Part shown: positions 1-6,856 of the stretch, piece by piece
How the letters are laid out: each line of letters begins with the position of its first letter
Numbering within the stretch: position 1 is the stretch's first letter
Source: Candidatus Eiseniibacteriota bacterium
GTDB taxonomy: Bacteria; Eisenbacteria; RBG-16-71-46; JAGVPR01
Reading direction: 5' to 3'
Assembly (NCBI GenBank): GCA_020052115.1
Contig: JAGVPR010000072.1
Coordinates: forward strand, 1 to 7,012
Length of the DNA stretch: 7,012 bases
The notes under the pieces: model-generated
Told to the model about the DNA's origin: nothing
Seen by the model: only the letters and a program-made list of their open reading frames with translations
The model's database searches: none
Made by a program: the position numbers and the translations under genes

Positions 1-2015
1 ACGGCAACACGGGCCAGATGGGCGATGTCGTCTATCACGAATACGGCCACGGCATCACGCAGGAGGTCTACGGATACCCCGAGCCGCCGAGCGGCATGCA
101 CGAGGGGAACTCCGACGTGACCGACAACTTCAATTCCCGCTTCTCGCTCATCGGGCAGGGATTCTATCTCAACAATTGCACGGCGGGGATCCGCAACTCC
201 GAGAACTCGCTGCAGTACCCGGACGACTGGACGGGGGAGAACCACTTCAGCGGGCAGATCATCGCCGGCGTGCACTGGGATCTGTGGCAGGAGCTGCTCG
301 CCACGATGCCGCAGGCGGATGCCGACTCGGTCGCGGCGCGGATCTGGCACTACGCGCGCAAGCTGTACAAGCCGATGACCCAGCCGGACCAGGTCGCGTA
401 CCTCTTCATCACCGATGACGACGACGCGGAGCTGGGCAACGGAACGCCGCACTACGACGCCATCTGTCTCGGCGCCACGAACCACGGCTTCTCCTGTCCG
501 GCGATCACGGTCGGGGTATTCATCACGCATTCGCCGCTCGGGACGACGACCGACCCGGTCGGACCGTACCCGGTGACGGCGACGATCTACTCGACAGCCG
601 CCTCTCTGGATCCGAGCACACTCGAGGTGTTCTACCGTGTGGGCGCCGGAGCGTGGTCTTCGATTCTCATGTCGCCGACGGGCACGCCGGACCAGTTCGT
701 GGGACTCATCCCCGGGCAGGCGTGCGGCAGCAGCGTGAACTACTACATCTCGGCCTCCGACGTCCTCGGCAACCACAAGACGAATCCCGCCGGGGCCCCG
801 GCCGCGTTCTACCAGTTCCACGTGCTCGGCGCCGAGATCGCGCGCCACACCTTCGAGACGGATCTCGGCTGGACGGTGGGCGATGCGGGCGACAACGCGA
901 CGACGGGCATCTGGGAGCGGGGCAATCCGCAGGGCACCGCGTACAGCGGCGAGCAGATCCAGCCGGAGGACGATGCGTCGGTCGCCCCGGGCGTGAACTG
1001 CTACGTCACGCAGATCCCGGCGGGCACGAACGCCGCGCAGTACGACGTGGACGCCGGCAAGACGTCGCTCAAGAGCCCGATCTTCGACCTGAGCGGCTAC
1101 GGCTCGGCCGTTATCGAGTTCAACGTGTGGGTGTACTCGGGGACGCTCCAGCAGCAGGGCGTGGAGCCGGAGCGGATCCACCTGTACGCCTCCTCGAACG
1201 GCGGATCGTCGTGGACCCAGATCTATCAGCTCCTCGACAGCGGCGGCTGGAACCTCGTATCCCTGGACTTGGGCGCTTTCATCTCGCTCACGGACCAGGT
1301 CCGCTTCCGCTTCGTCATCCAGGACCTGCCGACGAGCAACGCGCTCGTCGAAGCCGCGGTGGACGAGTTCCGGGTCCTCGGCTGTCCGCTATCGGACACG
1401 CAGGTTCCGTCGGTGGCGGTGGCGGCGCCGAACGGGGCGGAGCAGTGGATCGCGGGGGAGCACCACGACATCACCTGGAGCGCGACGGACAACGTGGGCG
1501 TCACGAGCGTTGACATCCGTCTCTCGACGGACGGCGGACTCACCTACCCGACGCTGATCGCGACGGGAGAGGCGAACGACGGCGTCTACGACTGGACGGC
1601 CGCCGGCGGACCGTCGGATTCCTGCATGGTCAAGGTGGTGGCGCATGATGCGGCGGGCAACCTGGGCGAGGACGTGAGCGACGAGTTGTTCCAGCTGCTC
1701 GATGCGTCCACGGCCGTGGACGGCCAGGCGCCGCCGGTGGCGTTCGCGCTGATGGCGCCGTCGCCGAACCCGACGAGCGGCCGGCTGACTGTGCGCTACG
1801 AGATTCCCGTCGGCTGCCACGTGGAGCTGGGCGTCTACGACGTCGCGGGTCGCGTGGTTCGCCGCTTGGTGAACGCGGATCAGGGTCCGGGGCGTTACAG
1901 CATCGGCTGGGACGGCCGGACCCAGGACGGATCGTCTGCGGCGGGCGGGGTTTACTTCACGAGGCTCCGCGCCGGGGACTTCGAGGCGACGAGCCGGGCG
2001 GTCGTGCTGAAGTAG
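1..2015 (+). CDS. Secreted M36-like zinc metalloprotease, 3' part (5' end outside window)
   Basis: This is the C-terminal part of an exported zinc endopeptidase. The reading frame is open from base 3, and the first Met (base 18) is internal, because the downstream paralogue matches through it and has 417 residues before it. Counting from that Met, the zinc/catalytic motif HEYGH is at residues 7-11. It is followed by an EGNSD motif whose Glu is the likely third zinc ligand. A GNGTPHYDAI segment carries a candidate transition-state-stabilising His. After the catalytic core come an Ig/Fn3-like segment (NYYISASD), a jelly-roll-like domain, a second Ig-like domain (APNGAEQW, DITWSATDNVG), and a FlgD-like / T9SS type A-like end (PSPNPTSGRL through VVLK). 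The N-terminal signal peptide and propeptide are missing only because the window starts late. The likely role is extracellular or cell-surface proteolysis; the substrate is unknown. The fold and zinc motif are clear, but exact family membership (M36 or a related bacterial group) is less sure. Confidence 0.88.
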   Translation, partial: GNTGQMGDVVYHEYGHGITQEVYGYPEPPSGMHEGNSDVTDNFNSRFSLIGQGFYLNNCTAGIRNSENSLQYPDDWTGENHFSGQIIAGVHWDLWQELLATMPQADADSVAARIWHYARKLYKPMTQPDQVAYLFITDDDDAELGNGTPHYDAICLGATNHGFSCPAITVGVFITHSPLGTTTDPVGPYPVTATIYSTAASLDPSTLEVFYRVGAGAWSSILMSPTGTPDQFVGLIPGQACGSSVNYYISASDVLGNHKTNPAGAPAAFYQFHVLGAEIARHTFETDLGWTVGDAGDNATTGIWERGNPQGTAYSGEQIQPEDDASVAPGVNCYVTQIPAGTNAAQYDVDAGKTSLKSPIFDLSGYGSAVIEFNVWVYSGTLQQQGVEPERIHLYASSNGGSSWTQIYQLLDSGGWNLVSLDLGAFISLTDQVRFRFVIQDLPTSNALVEAAVDEFRVLGCPLSDTQVPSVAVAAPNGAEQWIAGEHHDITWSATDNVGVTSVDIRLSTDGGLTYPTLIATGEANDGVYDWTAAGGPSDSCMVKVVAHDAAGNLGEDVSDELFQLLDASTAVDGQAPPVAFALMAPSPNPTSGRLTVRYEIPVGCHVELGVYDVAGRVVRRLVNADQGPGRYSIGWDGRTQDGSSAAGGVYFTRLRAGDFEATSRAVVLK

Positions 2016-2041
2016 CGACCTGCCGTCAGCGTTGCAGGATG

Positions 2042-2065
2042 GGGGCGGCGCTCTCGCGCCGCCCC
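2042..2065 (+). terminator. Hairpin terminator of the first protease gene
   Basis: A perfect 10-bp GC-only stem (GGGGCGGCGC / GCGCCGCCCC) closes a TCTC loop, starting 27 bases after the stop codon. The following bases (TCTCTGTTG) are only moderately T-rich, so termination may be less efficient than at the matching site after the second protease. It separates the first protease gene from the promoter of the second. Confidence 0.75.
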
Positions 2066-2120
2066 TCTCTGTTGTCCGGATGATGGCGCCGAGGGCGAGC
2101 GGGGCCGCAGGTCGGGCCGC

Positions 2121-2149
2121 TTGGAATTCGGAGCCATCTGTGCTAAAAT
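2121..2149 (+). promoter_or_regulatory. Sigma-70-like promoter with extended -10 for the second protease
   Basis: A TTGGAA -35 element (2121-2126) is followed after exactly 17 bp by TAAAAT (2144-2149). The -10 is preceded by TG at 2141-2142, giving the extended form TGCTAAAAT. This AT-rich island stands out in GC-rich DNA and lies after the upstream terminator. The predicted start of transcription is near 2156, which gives a leader of about 150 nt before the ATG at 2305. Confidence 0.65.
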
Positions 2150-2155
2150 CATACG

Positions 2156-2304
2156 GTTATCAGTCGTGCTCCTCTGCCGTACGAGCACCGACGCGGGTTC
2201 GCATCTCCGTGCCGGCAACGATGGGGGCCGCCATCTGATGGGCGGGCTTCCTTGCGTCGGGCGTCTTCTCCGCCCGCGCTCCTTCCTAGAGAAAGGAGAC
2301 GGTC
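2156..2304 (+). other. Long 5' leader of the second protease mRNA, with possible hairpins
   Basis: This is the predicted untranslated leader. At 2163-2192, GTCGTGCTC can pair with GAGCAC-C-GAC (nine pairs, one bulged C, 11-nt loop). A second hairpin at about 2227-2247 is built on CCAT-CTG-ATGG and extended through bulges. Bases 2240-2245 (GGGCGG) can also pair with 2270-2275 (CCGCCC), which competes with the second hairpin. I could not match it to any riboswitch class I know, and GC-rich DNA forms chance hairpins easily. Regulation through this leader is therefore only a possibility. Confidence 0.3.
2292..2298 (+). promoter_or_regulatory. Ribosome binding site of the second protease
   Basis: AAAGGAG lies 6 nt before the ATG at 2305, a near-ideal Shine-Dalgarno site. 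Together with the signal peptide that follows directly, it fixes the start codon. Confidence 0.85.
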
Positions 2305-5300
2305 ATGCCCAGGATTTCCGCGATCCTCCTCATCTTCTGCGCCTTCCTTCTGATCGCGGCCGCGCCCGCTTCGATGAGGTCATTCGACATTCCGCGCCCC
2401 GGCACCGGGGTCGCGCCTGAGTATTCGAGCCTCGATCCGCAATCAACCGCGCTGGGGAGTCTCACGACGCGCTACGGCGGGAGCTGGAGCGGGTATCTCA
2501 ACCCGCAGACCGGAACCGCCCATCTGATCTACGGATCGGGCATTGACCTTCGCATGGGGCGGATCGAAGACGCCAAGCAGGCGGAAACCGCCGCTCGGGC
2601 ATTCGTGGCCGCGAACGAGGACGTGTTCGCAGCGGATCCGGCCGAGTTGGTCACGAGATCCGTGGAGAACGGGCTCGGCAAGTGGAGCGTGATCTTCGGG
2701 CAGACCCTCGGCGGGAAGGAGATCTACGGGAGCCGCGTGATCGTGGTCATGACGGAGGCGGGCCGCGCCTACGCGTTCGGCTCGGACATCTATCCGCGCA
2801 CGCAGGACGCCAAGCCCGCGGTTCTCGACGAGGCTCAGGCGGTCGTGGCGGCTCAGCGTTCCCTCGATTCCGATCCTGCTCGCGATGAGGTGAAGGAGGT
2901 CGAGGCGGTTCTCCTTCCGGTGGCGGGGGAGGAGGAGACGGTGCTCCGCGCGGTGTACCGCGTGCACCTGCGCTCGCAGTCTCCATACGGCGACTGGATG
3001 AGTTTTGTGGACGCCGCCGACGGCGCCGTGCTCTGGCGCTACAACAGGGTACATACCACGAACGTCGTCGGCGCCGTGGATGCCGACGCGGAGGACATGG
3101 GCTACTGCGACGGCCTCTCCCTGAAGGCGATGGCGAACATGAGGGTCAATGTGTCGGGCGGCAGCTCCGCCAACACGGACGCGGCCGGGCAGTACGACAT
3201 CACCCATGCCGGGACCGCTCCCGTGACGGTGACGGCTCAGTTCATCGGCCCGTGGTTCTCCATCGACCGCTACACCGGCACGAACCCCACCTTCTCCGGG
3301 ACGGCCACGCCCGGGACGCCGTTCGCCATCCACTGGGGGAGCGCGAATTCCCGGGCCGACGAGCGTGACTGCTGGCTGCACTGCAACCGGATCCACGACT
3401 GGATCAAGGCGATTGATCCCGCGTTCACCGCCCTGGACTACGCGATGCCGGTGAGCGTGGGGCGCACCGATCTCTACTGCCCTGGCAACGCGTGGTGGGA
3501 CGGGACCGGTGTCAACTTCTGCGAGTCGAGCGCCACCTACGGCAACACGGGTCAGATGGGCGATGTCATTTATCACGAGTACACGCACGGGATCACGCAG
3601 GAGGTGTACGGCACGCCCGAGCCGACGGGCGACATGCACGAGGGGAACTCGGACATCGGCGACAATTACAACACGCGCTTCTCGCTCATCGGCCCCGGCT
3701 TCTACCTCAACAACTGCACGACCGGGATCAGGAACTCGGACAACACGATGATCTACCCCGACGACTGGACCGGCGAGAACCACACGAGCGGCCAGATCAT
3801 CGCGGGCGTTCACTGGGACATGTGGCAGGACCTGCTCGTCACGTACCCCCAGGCGCAAGCGGACTCGGTCGCCATGTACATGTGGCACTACGCGCGCAAG
3901 CTCTACAAGCCGTTGAACCAGCCGGACCAGGTCGCGTCGCTCTTCGTCATGGACGATGACGACGGCAATCTCTCGAACGGCACGCCTCACTACGACGCGA
4001 TCTGTCTCGGGGCCTCGAACCACGGCTTCTCCTGCCCGGAGATCACGGTCGGCGTCATGATCTCGCACACGCCGCTCGGGAGCACGACCGACATCGTGGG
4101 TCCGTACGCGGTCACGGCGACGATCACCTCCACGCTGGCCTCGCTCGAGCCGGACTCCCTGCTGGTCCACTACGACGTCGGCGGCGGATGGCAGACCGCA
4201 CTCATGACGGCCACGGGCACGCCGGATCAGTATCGTGCGTGGATTCCCGGACAGCCGTGCGGCACGGCGGTGAACTACTACATCAGCGGCGCGGATGTTC
4301 TCGGCAACCGAAAAACGCATCCGGCCGGCGCTCCGGCCTCGTTCCATTCCTTCCGCGTCGTCGGCGCGGCCGTCGCTCACCACGACTTCGAGGCGGCGGG
4401 GGGGTGGACGGTCGGGGACACCGGCGACAACGCGACGACCGGCATCTGGGAGCGCGGTGATCCCCAGGCCACGTTCTCTGGCGGCCAGCAGGCGCAGCCG
4501 GAGGATGACGTGACCGCGGCGCCGGGCGTGAACTGTTACGCGACGCAGGTCGCCGCCGGAGCCTCGGCGGGCGCCTACGACGTGGACACGGGGAAGACGA
4601 CGCTCAAGAGCCCGATCTTCGATCTGAGCAACTACGCCTCGGCCGTCGCGGAGTTCTACCTTTGGGTCTTCAGCGGCACGACCGGGCAAGAGCTCGAGCC
4701 GATCACGGTGTCGGCCTCATCGAACGGCGGCACGGCGTGGACGACGCTGCTCACGAAGACGGACGCCGGTGGATGGGAACTGATCTCGATAGACGTCGGC
4801 GCCTACATCGCGCTGACGAACCAGGTCCAATTCCGCTTCGTCATCCAGGACCCCACTCCGGGGGCGCTCGTCGAGGCGGCGCTTGATGAGTTCCAGATCC
4901 TGGGCTGCCCGATGGTGGACACCCAGCTGCCGTTGGTCGCGGTCTCCGCGCCGAACGGGACGGAGCAGTGGATCGAAGGGGAGCACCACGACATCACGTG
5001 GACGGCCACGGACAACGTCGGCGTGACGGGGGTGGACATCCTGCTCTCGACCGATGGGGGCCTGACCTACCCGACGGTGATTGCGACCGGCGAAGCGAAC
5101 GACGGCGTGTACGACTGGACGGTTTCCGGGGGCCCTGCTGATTCCTGCCTCGTGAAGGTGCTCGCCGGGGACGCCGCGAACAACTGGGGCGAGGATGTGA
5201 GCGACGACCTCTTCGAGATCGTCGAGCCCTCGACTGCGGTGGAAGACCAGGCGCCGCCGGTGGCGTTCGCGCTTCTGGCGCCGGCGCCGAACCCGACGAA

Positions 5301-5538
5301 CGGCCGGCTCACCGTGCGCTACGAGATCCCCGTGGGCTGCCATGTCGCGCTCGGCGTCTACGACGTGGCCGGGCGGGAAGTCCGCCGTCTGATCAACGCG
5401 GACCAGGGACCCGGACGCTACAGCATCGGCTGGGACGGCCGGACGCAGGAAGGCTCGGCCGCGGCGGCGGGCGTGTATTTCACACGGCTGCTCGCGGGCG
5501 CCTTCGAGGCCAGGAGCCGTGTTGTCGTCTTGAAGTAG
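2305..5538 (+). CDS. Secreted M36/fungalysin-like zinc metalloprotease with C-terminal sorting-like domain
   Basis: This is a complete 1077-aa exported preproprotease. Residues 1-22 form a signal peptide (hydrophobic ISAILLIFCAFLLIAAAP, likely cut after APA). Residues about 60-250 look like the FTP and PepSY-type propeptide that keeps thermolysin-like enzymes inactive. Residues about 254-320 resemble a carboxypeptidase-regulatory-like beta sandwich. The catalytic core has a CNRIHDWIK helix (360-368) and the zinc motif H424-E425-Y-T-H428. E446 in EGNSD is the likely third ligand, and H562 in NGTPH is the candidate catalytic His. Further domains are Ig/Fn3-like (about 578-687), jelly-roll-like (about 690-868), Ig-like (about 872-974), and a FlgD-like / T9SS type A-like tail (about 985-1077, ending VVLK). 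Many cysteines suggest disulfides outside the cytoplasm. The gene has its own promoter and terminator, so it is probably monocistronic. The likely role is degrading extracellular protein; the substrate is unknown. The domain order and zinc motif are seen; secretion by a type IX-like route is inferred. Confidence 0.9.
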   Translation: MPRISAILLIFCAFLLIAAAPASMRSFDIPRPGTGVAPEYSSLDPQSTALGSLTTRYGGSWSGYLNPQTGTAHLIYGSGIDLRMGRIEDAKQAETAARAFVAANEDVFAADPAELVTRSVENGLGKWSVIFGQTLGGKEIYGSRVIVVMTEAGRAYAFGSDIYPRTQDAKPAVLDEAQAVVAAQRSLDSDPARDEVKEVEAVLLPVAGEEETVLRAVYRVHLRSQSPYGDWMSFVDAADGAVLWRYNRVHTTNVVGAVDADAEDMGYCDGLSLKAMANMRVNVSGGSSANTDAAGQYDITHAGTAPVTVTAQFIGPWFSIDRYTGTNPTFSGTATPGTPFAIHWGSANSRADERDCWLHCNRIHDWIKAIDPAFTALDYAMPVSVGRTDLYCPGNAWWDGTGVNFCESSATYGNTGQMGDVIYHEYTHGITQEVYGTPEPTGDMHEGNSDIGDNYNTRFSLIGPGFYLNNCTTGIRNSDNTMIYPDDWTGENHTSGQIIAGVHWDMWQDLLVTYPQAQADSVAMYMWHYARKLYKPLNQPDQVASLFVMDDDDGNLSNGTPHYDAICLGASNHGFSCPEITVGVMISHTPLGSTTDIVGPYAVTATITSTLASLEPDSLLVHYDVGGGWQTALMTATGTPDQYRAWIPGQPCGTAVNYYISGADVLGNRKTHPAGAPASFHSFRVVGAAVAHHDFEAAGGWTVGDTGDNATTGIWERGDPQATFSGGQQAQPEDDVTAAPGVNCYATQVAAGASAGAYDVDTGKTTLKSPIFDLSNYASAVAEFYLWVFSGTTGQELEPITVSASSNGGTAWTTLLTKTDAGGWELISIDVGAYIALTNQVQFRFVIQDPTPGALVEAALDEFQILGCPMVDTQLPLVAVSAPNGTEQWIEGEHHDITWTATDNVGVTGVDILLSTDGGLTYPTVIATGEANDGVYDWTVSGGPADSCLVKVLAGDAANNWGEDVSDDLFEIVEPSTAVEDQAPPVAFALLAPAPNPTNGRLTVRYEIPVGCHVALGVYDVAGREVRRLINADQGPGRYSIGWDGRTQEGSAAAAGVYFTRLLAGAFEARSRVVVLK

Positions 5539-5590
5539 GTTTCGATCTCCACGAATCGCGGGGGCGGCGCCGGTGCGCCGCTCCCTTTTT
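3539..5590 (+). repeat. Second copy of a tandem gene duplication (first copy 1-2070)
   Basis: From the catalytic motif to past the stop codon this segment aligns with bases 1-2070. In protein terms the only length changes are one residue near position 630 of the second protein, three near 790 and one near 850; the first gene is longer each time. Both copies end in VVLK-stop followed by a GGGGCGGCGC hairpin. Many silent differences show that the duplication is not recent. The 5' limit of the duplication lies outside the window. Confidence 0.85.
5560..5590 (+). terminator. Strong intrinsic terminator of the second protease gene
   Basis: An 11-bp GC-rich stem (5560-5570 with 5575-5585, one G-U pair) closes a CGGT loop and is followed directly by TTTTT (5586-5590). 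It lies 22 nt after the stop codon. The stem core matches the hairpin after the first protease gene, so it probably was copied with the gene. It isolates the protease from the SPFH unit downstream. Confidence 0.9.
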
Positions 5591-5627
5591 CGTGGCCCGC
5601 CGCCACCCCGGACTCCGCAAACACACA

Positions 5628-5656
5628 TTGACTGGATATTGTAGTGATATTAGAAT
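5628..5656 (+). promoter_or_regulatory. Near-consensus sigma-70-like promoter of the SPFH-RHH unit
   Basis: TTGACT (5628-5633) and TAGAAT (5651-5656) are separated by exactly 17 bp, with one mismatch to consensus in each box. Transcription should begin near 5663, so the mRNA leader is only about 20 nt and holds little more than the ribosome binding site. The whole element sits in an AT-rich island between a terminator and the start codon. Confidence 0.8.
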
Positions 5657-5663
5657 GATATCA
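5635..5663 (+). repeat. Three 11-bp-spaced GATAT repeats over the promoter, candidate operator
   Basis: GATATT occurs at 5635-5640 and 5646-5651, and GATATC at 5657-5662, each starting exactly 11 bp after the last. The outer part also forms an inverted repeat, TGATAT-TAGAATG-ATATCA (5645-5663), centred on the -10 box. Sites one helical turn apart across the spacer and -10 are what a repressor operator looks like. The ribbon-helix-helix protein encoded in the same unit is the obvious candidate ligand, because dimers of that family bind neighbouring half-sites side by side. Operator function is inference; part of the similarity could come from AT-rich promoter composition. Confidence 0.45.
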
Positions 5664-5667
5664 GGCC

Positions 5668-5674
5668 AAGGAGG
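5668..5674 (+). promoter_or_regulatory. Ribosome binding site of the SPFH gene
   Basis: AAGGAGG lies 8 nt before the ATG at 5683. It supports that start over the in-frame ATG at 5689, two codons later. Confidence 0.85.
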
Positions 5675-5682
5675 GCGGGACA

Positions 5683-6570
5683 ATGAAGATGACGCTGAGG
5701 CAAGTGACGGAGCGGGAAAACTCGGGGCTGCCCGGCACCGGACTGCTCGTTCTCACGGTGTTGCTCCTGATTGCGGCGGTCTACCCGATGGCGCTGGGAA
5801 TCCAGCATCACGAGGCGGTCCTCGTGATCGGGGTCGTCCTCCTGGACGTGGCGGGAGCCTTCGTGCTGGCCGGCTTCTTCGTCGTCAACCCGAACGAGGC
5901 GCGGGTGCTGCAGCTTTTCGGGCACTACTCCGGCACGGCGAAGGAGGACGGGCTCCGATGGGCGAATCCGTTCTACACGAAGCGGCGCGTGTCGCAGCGG
6001 GTGAGGAGCTTCGAGACCGAGCGGCTCAAGGTCAATGACATAGACGGGAATCCGATCGAGATCGCCGCGGTCGTCGTCTGGAATGTCGTGGACACGGCCG
6101 AAGCCTGCTTCCACGTGGACGACTACGAGCGATTCGTGCACGTCCAGTGCGAAGCCGCGATCCGAAACCTCGCGACCCGGTATCCGTACGACGTGCACGA
6201 GGACAGCCAGGTCTCGCTGCGCGGCCACACCTCCATCATCGCCGAGCATCTCAAGACGGAGATCCACGAGCGGTTGGTGCAGGCCGGCGTCGAAATCGTC
6301 GAAGCCCGCATCAGTCATCTCGCCTACGCTCCCGAAATCGCGCAGGCGATGCTCCAGCGCCAGCAGGCGGGCGCGATCATCGCTGCGAGGCAGAAGATCG
6401 TCGAGGGCGCGGTCGGGATGGTCGAAATGGCCCTCGAGAGGCTTTCGTCGAAGAAGGTCGTCGAGCTGGACGAAGATCGCAAGGCGCAGATGGTCTCGAA
6501 CCTTCTGGTCGTGCTCTGCGGCGAGCGCGCGACCCAGCCGGTCGTGAACGCCGGCACGATCTACCAATAG
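5683..6570 (+). CDS. SPFH/band-7 domain membrane protein (stomatin/prohibitin superfamily)
   Basis: This is a 295-aa membrane-anchored scaffold-type protein. Two hydrophobic segments (about 17-38 and 44-68) lie at the N-terminus and probably form a hairpin or two membrane passes. The SPFH domain starts directly after them with NPNEARVLQLFG (69-80) and continues through ANPFY (94-98), ERLKVNDIDGNPIEIAAVVVW (113-133) and DDYERFVHVQ (146-155), all typical of one bacterial SPFH subgroup. Residues about 215-260 (APEIAQAMLQRQQAGAIIAA and onward) form the usual long helix that drives oligomer assembly. SPFH proteins form ring-like membrane assemblies and affect membrane domains or protease complexes; the partner here is not visible. 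No NfeD-type gene adjoins it. Its partner in the unit is the small DNA-binding gene 3 nt downstream, in the same frame. Family assignment is firm; cellular role is unknown. Confidence 0.93.
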   Translation: MKMTLRQVTERENSGLPGTGLLVLTVLLLIAAVYPMALGIQHHEAVLVIGVVLLDVAGAFVLAGFFVVNPNEARVLQLFGHYSGTAKEDGLRWANPFYTKRRVSQRVRSFETERLKVNDIDGNPIEIAAVVVWNVVDTAEACFHVDDYERFVHVQCEAAIRNLATRYPYDVHEDSQVSLRGHTSIIAEHLKTEIHERLVQAGVEIVEARISHLAYAPEIAQAMLQRQQAGAIIAARQKIVEGAVGMVEMALERLSSKKVVELDEDRKAQMVSNLLVVLCGERATQPVVNAGTIYQ

Positions 6571-6573
6571 GTC

Positions 6574-6774
6574 GTGTCGGACAGGCGTGGATTTCTGCTG
6601 CGGGTGGATCCCGCGCTTCTCGAGGCGCTGCAGCGCTGGGCCGCCGACGATCTGCGGAGCCTGAACGGGCAGATGGAGTTCTTGCTGCGCCGCGCGCTGA
6701 AAGACGCGGGACGCCTGCGCCCGGAGAAGGGAGGACGCAGGAAAGGCGGACCGCCCGGGGAAGTGAAGGGGTGA
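6574..6774 (+). CDS. Small ribbon-helix-helix (Arc-like) DNA-binding protein
   Basis: This 66-aa protein starts at GTG; the stop codon of the SPFH gene lies two codons upstream in the same frame, so no earlier start is possible, and the next in-frame ATG (6673) would remove the fold. The pattern fits a ribbon-helix-helix domain: strand GFLLRVDP (6-13), helix A ALLEALQRWAADDLR (14-28), turn SLNG, helix B QMEFLLRRALKDAG (33-46), then a basic, flexible tail rich in Gly, Arg, Lys and Pro. Arc/CopG/HicB-type proteins bind DNA as dimers through the N-terminal strand. No clear Shine-Dalgarno site precedes it, so translation probably depends on ribosomes finishing the SPFH gene. It may repress its own operon at the GATAT repeats (5635-5663); this is inference. 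It could be an antitoxin-like protein, but no toxin gene is adjacent. Confidence 0.82.
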   Translation: MSDRRGFLLRVDPALLEALQRWAADDLRSLNGQMEFLLRRALKDAGRLRPEKGGRRKGGPPGEVKG

Positions 6775-6856
6775 GGGGGGGGCGCGCGTCCGCTTTCGAA
6801 GCCGTGTTCGGTCGCGCGCTGGCCTCGACCGGCGCCGTCTGCTAAGCTGGCCGGCG
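6775..6856 (+). other. Short intergenic gap before lgt
   Basis: This 82-bp GC-rich gap opens with a run of eight G (6775-6782). I see no convincing terminator: no stem followed by a T run. The SPFH-RHH transcript may therefore continue into lgt. The 3' end carries a possible extended -10 element for lgt. Confidence 0.5.
6840..6848 (+). promoter_or_regulatory. Possible extended -10 element for lgt
   Basis: TGC-TAAGCT (6840-6848) resembles an extended -10 and shares TGCTAA with the protease promoter at 2141-2149. No good -35 is visible 16-18 bp upstream. The predicted start of transcription would be at or within a few bases of the ATG at 6857, and no Shine-Dalgarno site is seen, so the transcript would be leaderless or nearly so. 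Confidence 0.35.

Noticed and set aside
653..1513. 286-aa plus-strand frame inside the first protease gene
   Set aside because: It overlaps the conserved protease frame fully and has the Arg/Gly/Pro-rich composition of an out-of-frame reading, with no start signal or domain.
2161..2217. tRNA-like 3' half (GGGTTCGCATCTCC followed by TGCCGGCA)
   Set aside because: The T stem has two mismatches, the T loop lacks the conserved A, and no matching 5' acceptor strand or proper anticodon arm is found upstream.
2305..2370. Lipoprotein signal (Cys12 in the hydrophobic segment), given the nearby lgt
   Set aside because: The residues before the Cys are LLIF, with Phe directly before the Cys, which does not fit a lipobox. 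A normal signal peptidase I site (APA) follows.
2121..2420. 99-aa plus-strand frame through the leader into the protease gene
   Set aside because: Its start lies in the -35 box, upstream of the predicted transcript start, and it has no ribosome binding site. It ends inside the protease gene in another frame.
2443..4689. 748-aa open frame on the minus strand across the second protease gene
   Set aside because: It is antisense to a gene with a signal peptide, a conserved zinc motif and an intact paralogue. Its translation is Arg/Val/His-rich with no recognisable domain, as expected for a shadow frame in GC-rich DNA. The same applies to the minus-strand frames at 1389-1820, 4717-5628 and 5650-6567.
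6775..6782. Run of eight G as a possible phase-variable tract
   Set aside because: It lies just after the stop codon of the RHH gene, outside any coding or promoter element I can identify, so a length change would have no evident effect.
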